Assembly (NCBI GenBank): GCA_934229535.1
Contig: CAKQDS010000012.1
Coordinates: 1 to 48,143 of the forward strand
DNA: 48,143 nt
Direction of reading: 5' to 3'
Source of the DNA: an uncultured Anaeroplasmataceae bacterium
Lineage (GTDB): Bacteria > Bacillota_I > Bacilli_A > Acholeplasmatales > Anaeroplasmataceae
In this document: positions 30,686 to 40,012 of the stretch, piece after piece
Layout of the letters: the number at the start of each line of letters is the position of its first letter
Position numbering within the stretch: position 1 is the first letter of the stretch
Program-made: the position numbers and the translations under genes
The notes under the pieces: generated by a model
What the model was told of the DNA's origin: nothing
The model's database searches: none
What the model saw: only the letters and a program-made list of their open reading frames with translations

Positions 30686-32662
30686 ATGGATGCTAAGGAA
30701 AGAATCATTGAATTATGTAAAATCTTAAATAAGGCTGGAGAAATGTATTATGTTCATGATAATCCTATGATGGAGGATTATGAATATGACAAACTCATGA
30801 ATGAATTAATTTCCTTGGAGGAAAAATATCCAGAATATAGACTTTTAGATTCACCAACACAAAAGGTTGGTGGTGAGGTTTTAAAGAAATTCAATAAGGT
30901 TACACATGAAATACCAATGCAAAGCCTTGCTGATGCTTTTAGCTATGATGAGCTTAGAGCCTTTGATGAAAGAGTTAAGAAGGTAACACCACATGCTACC
31001 TATTTATGTGAATTAAAAATTGATGGCTTATCTGTAGCGATTGATTATAAAAGTGGTATGTATCAAATGGCCTCAACAAGAGGTAATGGAGTTGTTGGTG
31101 AGGAAATAACTCATAATGTTAAGACTATAAAAAGCGTGCCATTACGCCTTAATTTACCTGTTGATGTTGAGGTTCGTGGTGAAATATACATGCCTAAGGC
31201 TAGCTTCATTGAGCTTAATTTAGAACGTGAGGAAAATGAAGAGGAGCTTTTTGCAAATTGTAGAAATGCTGCAGCTGGATCTGTTAGACAGCTTGATAGT
31301 AGTATTGCTGCCAAAAGAAATTTAGATGTTTTTCTTTATTATTTACTAAATGATAATAATGTTAAAACACAAGAAGAGGCATTACTAAAGATGAAAAGCC
31401 TCGGCTTAAAAATTAATCCTAAATATGTCCATGCAAAAAATATTGATGAAGTAATTGAATACATAAAGAAAATGGGCGAGGAAAGAGCAAATCTTCCTTA
31501 TGATATTGATGGTATTGTTATAAAGGTTAATGAATTAGAATATCATAACATTCTTGGTAGTACAGTAAAATATCCTAGATGGGCAATTGCTTATAAATTT
31601 CCACCTGAGGAGGTTAAGACTAAGCTTTTAGATATAACCTATCAGGTTGGAAGAAGTGGTGTAATTACTCCTGTTGCTAATTTTAAGCCTGTTATTGTTG
31701 CTGGCTCTTTAATTTCTAAGGCTACTCTTCATAATGAGGATTATATTATCAATAAGGACATTCATGTAAATGATACAGTAATTATTCGTAAGGCTGGTGA
31801 TGTTATTCCTGAGGTTGTAAGACCAGTTTTAGAAGAAAGAGATAGTAATGTTATTCCTTTTAAAATGATTGATACCTGTCCTTGCTGTGGTAGTAGGCTT
31901 GTAAGAAATATTGATGAGGCTGATTATTTTTGTCCAAATCCTGATTGTAAGGAAAAGATAATTAATGGCTTAATTCATTTTGCTTCAAAGCCTGCTTATA
32001 ATATAGATTCATTAGGTGACAAGGTTACAAGAATTTTATATGAAGAGGGCTTTATTAAGGATATTAGTGATATCTTCACTCTTTATAATCATGCTGATGA
32101 ATTAATGGCTTTAGATGGCTTTGGTAAAAAAAGCGTAGATTATTTGTTGAATGCTATTGAGCTTAGTAAACAAAATGGTTTAGAGAGATTACTTTTTGGT
32201 CTTGGTATTAAGCATGTTGGTAGTAAGGTTGCTAAAATTTTATGTGAGAAGTATCCATCAATGGATGAGATTATGAATGCTAAACTAGAGGATATCCAAA
32301 ATATCGATGATGTAGGAATGGCTATAGCTAGTGAGGTAACAGCTTGGTTTGATAATGAAAAGAATATTTCTTTAATTAATCGCTTAAGGCTTCTTGGACT
32401 TAATATGAATTATGCTAAGAAGGAAATTAAAAAATCATGGTTTACAGGCAAAAGAGTTGTATTAACAGGAGCCTTATCTATGGCTCGTGATGAGGTAAAA
32501 AAATTATTAGAGTCATATGGTGCTAAAATGGTTGATAGTGTCAGCAAGAAAACGGATGTTGTTATTGTTGGTGATGCCCCTGGTAGTAAATATAACAAAG
32601 CTCTTGAATTGAAAATTTTAACTATGAATGAAAGCGAGTTTATGGAGAAAATTAAGGAGTAA
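30686..32662 (+). CDS. ligA: NAD-dependent DNA ligase
   Basis: A 658-residue LigA, normal length. The Ia domain carries NPMMEDYEYD near the N terminus. The adenylated lysine is Lys111 in ELKIDGLS. A four-Cys zinc finger (CPCCGSRL and CPNPDCKEK) lies near 390-420, helix-hairpin-helix repeats follow, and a BRCT domain occupies about 580-658. It seals nicks during replication and repair using NAD. GGAG lies 7 bases before the ATG. A possible extended -10 (TGGTAAAAT, 30643-30651) is the only promoter signal seen. uvrA starts 3 bases after its stop, so the repair genes are cotranscribed. Confidence 0.97.
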   Translation: MDAKERIIELCKILNKAGEMYYVHDNPMMEDYEYDKLMNELISLEEKYPEYRLLDSPTQKVGGEVLKKFNKVTHEIPMQSLADAFSYDELRAFDERVKKVTPHATYLCELKIDGLSVAIDYKSGMYQMASTRGNGVVGEEITHNVKTIKSVPLRLNLPVDVEVRGEIYMPKASFIELNLEREENEEELFANCRNAAAGSVRQLDSSIAAKRNLDVFLYYLLNDNNVKTQEEALLKMKSLGLKINPKYVHAKNIDEVIEYIKKMGEERANLPYDIDGIVIKVNELEYHNILGSTVKYPRWAIAYKFPPEEVKTKLLDITYQVGRSGVITPVANFKPVIVAGSLISKATLHNEDYIINKDIHVNDTVIIRKAGDVIPEVVRPVLEERDSNVIPFKMIDTCPCCGSRLVRNIDEADYFCPNPDCKEKIINGLIHFASKPAYNIDSLGDKVTRILYEEGFIKDISDIFTLYNHADELMALDGFGKKSVDYLLNAIELSKQNGLERLLFGLGIKHVGSKVAKILCEKYPSMDEIMNAKLEDIQNIDDVGMAIASEVTAWFDNEKNISLINRLRLLGLNMNYAKKEIKKSWFTGKRVVLTGALSMARDEVKKLLESYGAKMVDSVSKKTDVVIVGDAPGSKYNKALELKILTMNESEFMEKIKE

Positions 32663-32665
32663 AAA

Positions 32666-35476
32666 ATGGATAAGATTATTGTTAAAGGAGCTAGAGAAAA
32701 CAATTTAAAAAATGTTTCTCTAGAATTGCCTAAGAATAAATTAATAGTTATGACAGGTGTGAGTGGTAGTGGTAAAACATCATTAGCCTTTGATACAATC
32801 TTTCAAGAGGGTGAAAGAAGGTTTGTCGAATCATTATCTAGCTATGCAAGAATGTTTATTGGATCTAGTGAAAAGCCTGATGTAGATAGTATTGAGGGCT
32901 TATCACCAGCAATTTCAATTGATCAAAAATCAACATCTCATAATCCTCGTTCAACTGTAGGAACAGTGACAGAAATTTATGATTATTTGAGATTATTATT
33001 TGCTAAAATTGGTGTACCATATTGTCCTACACATCATGAGCCAATTACTGCTTATAGTATTGAACAAATGATTAATAAAATCTATGAATTACCTGAGGGT
33101 AGTAGATTATATATTCTATCTCCTGTTGTTAATCGTGCTAAGGGTGAGCATAAGGATGTTTTTGCTAAATATTTAAAGGCTGGCTTTATAAGAGCAAGAG
33201 TTGATGGCGAAATAATAGAAATTGATTCACCAATTACCCTTGATAAAAATAAGAAGCATGATATTGATATTGTAGTTGATAGACTTGTTTTAAAGAAGGA
33301 AAATCGTCTTAGAATAAGTGAAGCTTTGGAGCTTGCTGCTAAATTTAGTGGTGGATTTGTTAAGGTTATGACAAATGATAATGAGCTTTTCTTTTCTGAA
33401 CATTATGCTTGTAAATATTGTGGCTTTTCTATGCCGGAAATAGAACCAAGATTATTTAGCTTTAATTCACCACTTGGTGCTTGTCCTGAATGTAATGGTT
33501 TAGGCTATAAGCTAAATGTAAGTGAGGATTTAGTGATGGACTACGATAAATCCTTAAATAATGGTGCTATTGTTCCTTATCGTAATCAGGAAAAGGATAA
33601 TTTGAATAATTTGATGCTTGAGCAAACATGTAAATTTTATAATATTGATATGGATAAGCCATTTAAAGAGTTAAATAAAGAACAGCAAAAAGTTATTATG
33701 TATGGTTCTCCTGATTTAATTCATTATAAAATGAATTCTTCAAGTGGAAGAAATCATGATAAGGTTGAGGCCTTCGAAGGAGTAATTTCTAACTTTTCAA
33801 GAAGATATTTAGAGACTAATAGTGATTGGATTAGAGAATGGATAGAGGGCTATATGGTATCTGGTGAATGCAGTAGCTGTCATGGTGCTAGATTAAATAA
33901 AAGTGTTTTGTCAATTCTTATTAATGGTAAAAACATTAATGATTTATGTATTATGTCAATTGAGGATTTATATAAATTTTTTGACAATATTGAACTTAGT
34001 GAGGAGCAAAAGGTTATTTCTAAGCTGATAATTAAAGAAATTAAAGATCGATTAGGCTTTTTAATTGATGTAGGCTTGGAATATTTATCATTGTCAAGAA
34101 GTGCAGATACCTTAAGTGGTGGTGAGGCTCAGCGTATAAGACTTGCTACTCAAATTGGTTCACAGCTTACTGGCGTTTTGTATGTTCTTGATGAGCCTTC
34201 TATTGGTCTTCACCAAAAAGATAATGAGCGTCTAATTAATACCTTAAAGAAAATGCGTGATTTAGGAAATACCTTGATTGTTGTTGAGCATGATTCTGAT
34301 ACTATGCTTGCAAGTGATTATTTGGTTGATGTAGGACCAGGTGCTGGAAGCCATGGTGGTGAAATTGTTGCTTGTGGTACTCCTAGTGAGGTTATGGCAA
34401 ATCCTAATAGCTTAACAGGAGCTTATTTAACAGGAAAGAAAAAAATTGAAATCCCTAAGGTGAGAAGAAAAGGTAATGGTAAATTTATTGAAATTAAGGG
34501 CGCCTATGAGAATAATTTAAAAAATGTTAATGTTAAAATTCCTCTTGGTATGATTGTTTGTGTAACTGGTGTTAGTGGTAGCGGAAAGTCTTCATTAATT
34601 AATCAGGTTTTATATAAAAATTGTCTTTTAAAGCTTTATAAAAACAAGAAAGAAAAGCCAGGTAAATGTAAAGAGATTAAGGGTATTGAGAATTTTGATC
34701 GAGTTATTGCCATTTCGCAAACACCAATAGGTCGTACGCCAAGATCTAATCCAGCGACCTATACTGGAGTTTTTGATGACATTAGAGATGTTTTTGCAAC
34801 TACTAATGAGGCTAAGGTTAGAGGCTATGATAAGAGTAGATTTAGCTTTAATGTTAAGGGCGGACGTTGTGAAGCCTGTGGTGGAGATGGCTTAAAGAGA
34901 ATTAGAATGAACTTTTTACCAGATGTTTATGTACCATGTGAGGTATGTCATGGTACTAGATATCAGCATGAAACATTAGAGGTTTTATTTAAGGGCAAAA
35001 ATATTGCTGATGTTTTGGATATGCAAATTGAGGATGCTTTGGAATTTTTTGACGCATTCCCTAAAATTAAGTCAAAGCTTCAAACTCTTGTTGATGTTGG
35101 ACTTGGCTATATGAAGCTTGGTCAATCATCTACAACCTTAAGTGGTGGTGAGGCTCAAAGAGTAAAGCTTGCCTACGAGCTTAATTCGAAAATTTCTGCA
35201 AAAACTCTTTATATTTTAGATGAGCCTACAACAGGACTTCATGTTGATGACATTAAAAAGCTTATGAATGTTATCTATAAAATTGCTGATTGTGGGGCAT
35301 CTGTTATCATAATTGAACATAATTTAGATGTAATTAAATGTGCAGATTATATTATTGATTTAGGACCAGATGGTGGCGAACGTGGAGGTAATATTATATT
35401 TAGTGGAACACCTGAAGAAATGATAAAGAGTAGTGATACCTATACTGCAAAATTCTTAAAGGATGTGATGAAATAA
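32666..35476 (+). CDS. uvrA: Excinuclease ABC subunit A
   Basis: A 936-residue UvrA with two ABC-type ATPase halves. The first Walker A is GVSGSGKTS (31-39) and the second GVSGSGKSS (about 635-643). Both signatures are LSGGEAQR. Zinc-finger cysteines include CKYCGF with CPECNG in the first half and CEACGGDG with CEVCHG in the second. UvrA finds bulky DNA lesions and loads UvrB. uvrB and uvrC are not in this window. AAGGAG lies before the ATG. The gene overlaps the next start by one base (TAATG). Confidence 0.97.
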   Translation: MDKIIVKGARENNLKNVSLELPKNKLIVMTGVSGSGKTSLAFDTIFQEGERRFVESLSSYARMFIGSSEKPDVDSIEGLSPAISIDQKSTSHNPRSTVGTVTEIYDYLRLLFAKIGVPYCPTHHEPITAYSIEQMINKIYELPEGSRLYILSPVVNRAKGEHKDVFAKYLKAGFIRARVDGEIIEIDSPITLDKNKKHDIDIVVDRLVLKKENRLRISEALELAAKFSGGFVKVMTNDNELFFSEHYACKYCGFSMPEIEPRLFSFNSPLGACPECNGLGYKLNVSEDLVMDYDKSLNNGAIVPYRNQEKDNLNNLMLEQTCKFYNIDMDKPFKELNKEQQKVIMYGSPDLIHYKMNSSSGRNHDKVEAFEGVISNFSRRYLETNSDWIREWIEGYMVSGECSSCHGARLNKSVLSILINGKNINDLCIMSIEDLYKFFDNIELSEEQKVISKLIIKEIKDRLGFLIDVGLEYLSLSRSADTLSGGEAQRIRLATQIGSQLTGVLYVLDEPSIGLHQKDNERLINTLKKMRDLGNTLIVVEHDSDTMLASDYLVDVGPGAGSHGGEIVACGTPSEVMANPNSLTGAYLTGKKKIEIPKVRRKGNGKFIEIKGAYENNLKNVNVKIPLGMIVCVTGVSGSGKSSLINQVLYKNCLLKLYKNKKEKPGKCKEIKGIENFDRVIAISQTPIGRTPRSNPATYTGVFDDIRDVFATTNEAKVRGYDKSRFSFNVKGGRCEACGGDGLKRIRMNFLPDVYVPCEVCHGTRYQHETLEVLFKGKNIADVLDMQIEDALEFFDAFPKIKSKLQTLVDVGLGYMKLGQSSTTLSGGEAQRVKLAYELNSKISAKTLYILDEPTTGLHVDDIKKLMNVIYKIADCGASVIIIEHNLDVIKCADYIIDLGPDGGERGGNIIFSGTPEEMIKSSDTYTAKFLKDVMK

Positions 35477-36024
35477 TGGCAAAAAATAAAAAAGAACAAG
35501 AGGATAAGGATTTAAAGGAACTAGAGGATAGTCTTGATGATCTTTTAAAGGATGGTCTAGCAACTAAAGAGGAAGTTGATAAGGTAAAGGATAGCATTAA
35601 AAAGCTAAATCCTAAAAATTTATCTAAAAAAGAAAGAATTCTTAGATTCTTTAAAAAATATCTTATTGCCTTTGTTTTATATATGGTTATTTGCTCAGCA
35701 TGCTTTGGCTTTTTTTCATCATCAATAACATTCGTAAATAAATTTTTTCCATTTATTGGCTTTGCAATATTTGCTGTATTTGAATTATTTATGCGCAATA
35801 ATCCACTTGCCAACTTCATTAAGAAAAAGGTTGGTTTTATAACATTCTATACAGTTTATACAGCAATTATGATTATTGTTCTTTATTTCTTAGCTCCTTA
35901 TTTATATTTTATGGAGTTTAATTCACCATTTATTTTATGTGGTTTCTATTTTGCCTTTGAGGCGTTGTATTTAATATTTAATTATGTTATGATTAGAAGA
36001 AGATTTATTATTAATTTGAGGTGA
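35476..36024 (+). CDS. Membrane protein with charged N-terminal coiled coil
   Basis: A 182-residue protein of unrecognised family. Residues 1-55 are almost all charged (KKEQEDKDLKELEDSLDDLL and a Lys-rich continuation) and should form a helical or coiled-coil cytoplasmic arm. Four hydrophobic segments follow (about 62-85, 90-106, 118-140, 147-168), ending in a basic tail. The start overlaps the uvrA stop by one base. It sits between uvrA and hprK inside a tightly packed operon. A structural or regulatory membrane role is possible but not shown. Confidence 0.7.
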   Translation: MAKNKKEQEDKDLKELEDSLDDLLKDGLATKEEVDKVKDSIKKLNPKNLSKKERILRFFKKYLIAFVLYMVICSACFGFFSSSITFVNKFFPFIGFAIFAVFELFMRNNPLANFIKKKVGFITFYTVYTAIMIIVLYFLAPYLYFMEFNSPFILCGFYFAFEALYLIFNYVMIRRRFIINLR

Positions 36025-36028
36025 AAAA

Positions 36029-36970
36029 ATGGCTGATAAAATTAAAGTGGAGCAAATGATTAAGGATAATGGGCTTCATATTTTAGCAGGTGTTAAAGGT
36101 GCTGGCGCTTATGTTGAAACAGAAATGATTTGTAGACCAGGTATGGAGTTTGCAGGATTTTTTGATTATTTTGAATCAAAAAGAGTGGTTTTAATTGGTT
36201 CAAAGGAAGCAACATTCTTATCAACATTAACAAGCGAGGTTGCTTTGTTTCGTGTAAAAAAGATTTTTTTAGAGCATCCCCCTGCAATAATCTTTTCAAG
36301 AAATGTTAAAATTCCTGAATATTTTTTAACTTATGCTGAAGAATTTAATATTGTGGTTTTGAAAAGTGATTTAAGAACAACACCTACATCTTCAAAAATA
36401 TTTGATTATTTACAAGCAAAGCTTGCTCCTAGAACAAGTGTTCATGGGACATTGCTTGATATAAATGGTATGGGAACCCTAATAATAGGAAAAAGTGGTA
36501 TTGGTAAATCAGAGACTGCCTTGGAACTTGTAAAAAGGGGACATCAGTTAATTTCTGATGACCTTGTAGAAATATATGAAAAGGAACCAGGAAACTTAAT
36601 TGGTACTGCTCCTGATATTTTAAAAAGATATTTGGAGATAAGAGGTATTGGTATTGTTGATATTGTATATATGTTTGGTGCTGGTGCTTATCGTGAAAGA
36701 AAAAATGTACGTCTAGTTGTTGAACTTGAAAAATGGCAAGAGGATAAATATTATGATCGATTAGGTCTTGAAACAAAAAAGATTAAATATTTTGATACTG
36801 AGATTTCCCATATTGTCTTACCAGTATTACCAGGAAGAAACGTTGCTTTACTTGTTGAAAGTGCGGCAATGAATGAAAAGTTAAAATATATGGGTCATTT
36901 TGCTGCTAAGGAATTTACTGATTCTGTTGATAAGGCTGCTACAGGAGGTGGAACTGATGCTAATGAATAG
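36029..36970 (+). CDS. hprK: HPr kinase/phosphorylase
   Basis: A 313-residue HprK. The C-terminal catalytic domain has the Walker A GKSGIGKS (154-161), a downstream ISDDLVEI, and the HprK signature EIRGIGIVDI (203-212). It phosphorylates HPr on Ser46 when glycolytic intermediates are high and removes the phosphate when they fall. P-Ser-HPr is the co-repressor of CcpA, which is encoded at 9477, so both ends of the carbon catabolite circuit are in this window. GAGGTG precedes the ATG by five bases. Its end overlaps lgt by 14 bases, the same neighbour order as in Bacillus. Confidence 0.95.
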   Translation: MADKIKVEQMIKDNGLHILAGVKGAGAYVETEMICRPGMEFAGFFDYFESKRVVLIGSKEATFLSTLTSEVALFRVKKIFLEHPPAIIFSRNVKIPEYFLTYAEEFNIVVLKSDLRTTPTSSKIFDYLQAKLAPRTSVHGTLLDINGMGTLIIGKSGIGKSETALELVKRGHQLISDDLVEIYEKEPGNLIGTAPDILKRYLEIRGIGIVDIVYMFGAGAYRERKNVRLVVELEKWQEDKYYDRLGLETKKIKYFDTEISHIVLPVLPGRNVALLVESAAMNEKLKYMGHFAAKEFTDSVDKAATGGGTDANE

Positions 36971-38441
36971 TTTAAACCCTGTTGCCTTTAAATTGTTTGG
37001 CCTTGAGGTTAGATGGTATGCAATTTGTATTTTAATTGGTGTTATAATTGCGGTAATTATGGGAGTCAAGGAAGGAAAGAAGCTTGGCATATTTAGTGAT
37101 TATGTTTATACAGGAATTTGTATTGTTTTACCACTTGCTATTGTGGGAGCTAGACTTTGGTATGTCTTATTTAATTTAGATGAGTTTGATTCACTTCTAG
37201 ATGTTTTAGGAATTACCTCAAATGGCTTAGCTGGACTGGCTATTCAGGGTGGTGTAATTGCATCCTTAATAACAATTTATTTTTATGCTAAAAAAAGAAA
37301 TGTTAGTCTTTATTCAACATTAGATATTGTTGCACCTGGCTTTTTAATTGGTCAAATTTGTGGAAGATGGGGTAATTTCTTTAATGGGGAATTATATGGC
37401 CCAGCTGTTAAAAATGTTGATTTATTATATAGACTTTTACCAGATTTTATTATGGATAATATGAAAATTAATGGCGTATATTATCATCCAACATTTTTAT
37501 ATGAAAGCTTATTAAATTTAGTTGGTCTAATAATTATTTTGATTATTAGAAGAAAATCTAAAAAACTATTAAATGGTGATTTAATGGGCTTTTATTTAAT
37601 TTGGTATGGTATTGTTAGAATATTTACAGAAACTCTTAGATCAATGAGCGGAGCTAATGAAATATTAAAGCTTGGTCCTATTCCTGTAAGTATTGCTATT
37701 TCTGTTTTGTTTATTATTTGTGGTATAGTATTCTTAGTTGTAAAGAGATTTGTTGGTCCTAAAAATGGCTATTTAGATACTATTGATAATATTAAGGCTA
37801 ATCATATTAATACCATTGTTTTTGATTTAGATGGAACACTTATTGATTCTAGAGAGCTTATTATTAAAAGCTTTGATTATGTATTTAATAAATATTTTTC
37901 AGATTTAATTATATCTGATGAGCAAATGGAAAGCTTTTTTGGTCCACCACTTGATGCGACATTTTCTCAATTTGAAACTAAGGATGTTTCTAAGGATGAA
38001 TTAATTAAAGCCTATAGGGAATATAATGCTATTCATCATGATGAATTGGTAAGAGCATTCCCGGGTGTAAAGGATGTTTTAGCTCATTTACATAAAAAGG
38101 GTTATAATTTAGCTGTTGTTAGCGCAAAGAAGCAGGATGTTGTAATGCATGGTTTAAAATTTTTAGGTCTTGATAAATATATTAGTGTAGTACTAGGACA
38201 AGAGGATGTTAAGCAAGCAAAACCAAATCCTGAGGGGATTAATAAGGCATTAGAGCATTTTAACAATGTTAATAAGGCAATGTATGTGGGAGATCATCCT
38301 AATGATATATTAGCTGGAAAAAATGCTAATATTAAAACCTGTGGTGTTTTATATTCATCAAAAAGCGAAGAGCTTACTAATATGCACCCTGATTATTTGA
38401 TTGGTAAATTTACTGATATTTATAAGATTGTTATTGAATAG
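36957..38441 (+). CDS. lgt: Fusion: prolipoprotein diacylglyceryl transferase + PpaX-like HAD phosphatase
   Basis: A 494-residue fused protein. Residues 1-260 are Lgt, a polytopic membrane enzyme that adds diacylglycerol to lipoprotein cysteines; GRWGNFFNGELYG and HPTFLYES are the family marks. The usual His of AI-H-GG is Gln (LAIQGGVI), a variation known in Firmicutes. After a short linker (about 263-282) comes a HAD phosphatase with nucleophile Asp290 in FDLDGT, a lysine in KPNPEG and VGDHPNDI. The second part resembles PpaX, the pyrophosphatase that clears PPi made by HprK phosphorolysis and is encoded near hprK-lgt in Bacillus. AGGAGGTG lies 6 bases before the ATG at 36957. No frame break is visible at the junction. 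Confidence 0.9.
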   Translation: MLMNSLNPVAFKLFGLEVRWYAICILIGVIIAVIMGVKEGKKLGIFSDYVYTGICIVLPLAIVGARLWYVLFNLDEFDSLLDVLGITSNGLAGLAIQGGVIASLITIYFYAKKRNVSLYSTLDIVAPGFLIGQICGRWGNFFNGELYGPAVKNVDLLYRLLPDFIMDNMKINGVYYHPTFLYESLLNLVGLIIILIIRRKSKKLLNGDLMGFYLIWYGIVRIFTETLRSMSGANEILKLGPIPVSIAISVLFIICGIVFLVVKRFVGPKNGYLDTIDNIKANHINTIVFDLDGTLIDSRELIIKSFDYVFNKYFSDLIISDEQMESFFGPPLDATFSQFETKDVSKDELIKAYREYNAIHHDELVRAFPGVKDVLAHLHKKGYNLAVVSAKKQDVVMHGLKFLGLDKYISVVLGQEDVKQAKPNPEGINKALEHFNNVNKAMYVGDHPNDILAGKNANIKTCGVLYSSKSEELTNMHPDYLIGKFTDIYKIVIE

Positions 38442-38449
38442 GTGATAAT

Positions 38450-39391
38450 ATGAGCTTTGCACTAAAAGTTAAAGAGGAGCTTTGTGGGGTTTCTAATCCC
38501 GATAGCTCCTCTGATTTTATTGAAGTTTTAGCAATGATTCGCTATGGTTGTGAAATAAGTATGTCAAGTGATGGCTTGAAGCTTGTTTTTAGTTCAACAT
38601 CACTTACGATATTGCGTCATTTTTTAGCACTTTTAAAGAGGTTTCATAATGTTGAAACTAGAATTGAATCAAGAATTATTAAGCAGTTTGAAGAAAAAAC
38701 TACATATTCACTTTATATTTTAAGTCAAGTGGATGTTATATGTGAGGATTTTGGAATTCTTAATAAAAATAAGCTACAAAATGAAGAAATAATTGCTAAT
38801 GAGGTCTATGCAAAGGCCTATTTAAGAGGAGCATTTTTATGTAAGGGTAGTGTTAATGATCCAAGTGGTGGAAATTATCATTTGGAAATAAAGTGTGATG
38901 ATGACGAGGAAATTATTTTTTTACAACAGGTTTTTAACATATTTGATTTAAATGGAAAAATATGTAAGAGAAGAAATCATCTTATTTTATATGTTAAGGA
39001 TGTTAATCTTATTTGTGATTTTTTAAGAATTATTGGAGCAATAGAAAATGTTTTTCAAATTGAAGATGCTGTTATTAAAAGAGAAATACATCAAACTGTA
39101 TCAAGAAATTTAAATTGTGAATTAGCTAATGAAACTAAAACCTTTCAGGCTGCTAAAGAGCAAATGGCTTATATTCAATATTTAGAATATAATTATCCAC
39201 TTGATAAGCTTGATCCTAAGCTTTTATTAATAATGAAGGTTCGTAAAGAGCATATGGAGGCAAGCTTTAATGAGCTTTTAGAAATATTAAAAAATGAATA
39301 TGGTGAGGAAATGACTAAGTCAGGATTAAATCATCGTTTTCGTAAGCTAAAGGAAATAGCTATAGCATATAAGAAAAGCAGGGATAAATAA
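38450..39391 (+). CDS. whiA: WhiA DNA-binding protein
   Basis: A 313-residue WhiA: an N-terminal LAGLIDADG-like region (about 1-200, with KAYLRGAFLCKGSVNDP and HLEIKCD) and a C-terminal helix-turn-helix (about 230-310, ending LNHRFRKLKEIA). WhiA is a conserved Gram-positive factor that affects cell division and chromosome organisation in Bacilli and sporulation in actinomycetes. GGTGAT precedes the ATG by three bases, eight bases after the lgt fusion gene. acpS follows with no gap. Confidence 0.95.
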   Translation: MSFALKVKEELCGVSNPDSSSDFIEVLAMIRYGCEISMSSDGLKLVFSSTSLTILRHFLALLKRFHNVETRIESRIIKQFEEKTTYSLYILSQVDVICEDFGILNKNKLQNEEIIANEVYAKAYLRGAFLCKGSVNDPSGGNYHLEIKCDDDEEIIFLQQVFNIFDLNGKICKRRNHLILYVKDVNLICDFLRIIGAIENVFQIEDAVIKREIHQTVSRNLNCELANETKTFQAAKEQMAYIQYLEYNYPLDKLDPKLLLIMKVRKEHMEASFNELLEILKNEYGEEMTKSGLNHRFRKLKEIAIAYKKSRDK

Positions 39392-39718
39392 ATGAAAGTT
39401 GGCATAGATTTAGTTGAGCATAAGGACATTAGCTTAAAATTAAAGGATAGAATTTTAAGTGATGATGAGATGAAGGTATTTAATAATTTTAATAATAAAA
39501 AACGCCAGATTGAGTACATTGCTTCACGCTTTGCAGTCAAAGAGGCGATTTTTAAAGTATACGTTCACGGAGATGGTAGTCTTTGCTATAAGGATATTTC
39601 TGTATTAAATGATGAATATGGAGCTCCATATATTAGATCTAATAAAATTAATGATGAACTAATATTATCGATTTCACATACATCTAATTATTCAGAGGCT
39701 ATAGTTATTCTAAATTAG
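39392..39718 (+). CDS. acpS: Holo-[acyl carrier protein] synthase
   Basis: A 108-residue AcpS. The N-terminal VGIDLVEH holds the metal-binding Asp, and SRFAVKEAIFK holds the conserved Glu and Lys; the C terminus ILSISHTSNYSEAIVI is also typical. It transfers 4'-phosphopantetheine from CoA to acyl carrier protein for fatty acid synthesis. Its ATG immediately follows the whiA stop codon; the only ribosome-site candidate is AGGG, 8 bases upstream. Its stop region overlaps the convergent DUF378 gene by 14 bases, with no terminator between. Confidence 0.93.
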   Translation: MKVGIDLVEHKDISLKLKDRILSDDEMKVFNNFNNKKRQIEYIASRFAVKEAIFKVYVHGDGSLCYKDISVLNDEYGAPYIRSNKINDELILSISHTSNYSEAIVILN

Positions 39719-39914
39719 CATGATGGCATCTTTTAAATAATAAAGCAATATTTATAATACCACAAATTGCAACGACAATATAAATTGCTCTTGTTAAGAT
39801 AGTTTTAGGTTGAAACAACCATTCTACTAAATTAAAATCAAAGATTCCGACTAGACCCCAGTTAATTGCGCCGATAATCGTAATTGCTAGGGTTATTCTT
39901 TGTAATATATTCAT
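39705..39914 (-). CDS. DUF378 family small membrane protein
   Basis: A 69-residue membrane protein with two hydrophobic helices. Its sequence LAITIIGAINWGLVGIFDFN (9-28) is the mark of DUF378 (YuzA-like), and WLFQPKTILTRAIYIVVAI is the second half. The function of the family is not known. AAGGAGG lies 5 bases before the ATG at 39914, on the minus strand. Its 3' end overlaps acpS tail to tail by 14 bases, an unusual arrangement. Confidence 0.85.
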   Translation of the reverse strand: MNILQRITLAITIIGAINWGLVGIFDFNLVEWLFQPKTILTRAIYIVVAICGIINIALLFKRCHHANLE

Positions 39915-40012
39915 ATTAACCTCCTTATTTTTATTATTTAATATATTTTGTTAATTTATTCATATTTTGAATAATTATTTAATATATTTTAATGAAAATT
40001 TTGAGGTGGAAA

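Noticed and set aside
36957..38441. Lgt-HAD fusion as a simple sequencing error
   Set aside because: The frame is open through the linker with normal codon use, and both halves keep catalytic motifs. An error remains possible but nothing in the sequence shows it.
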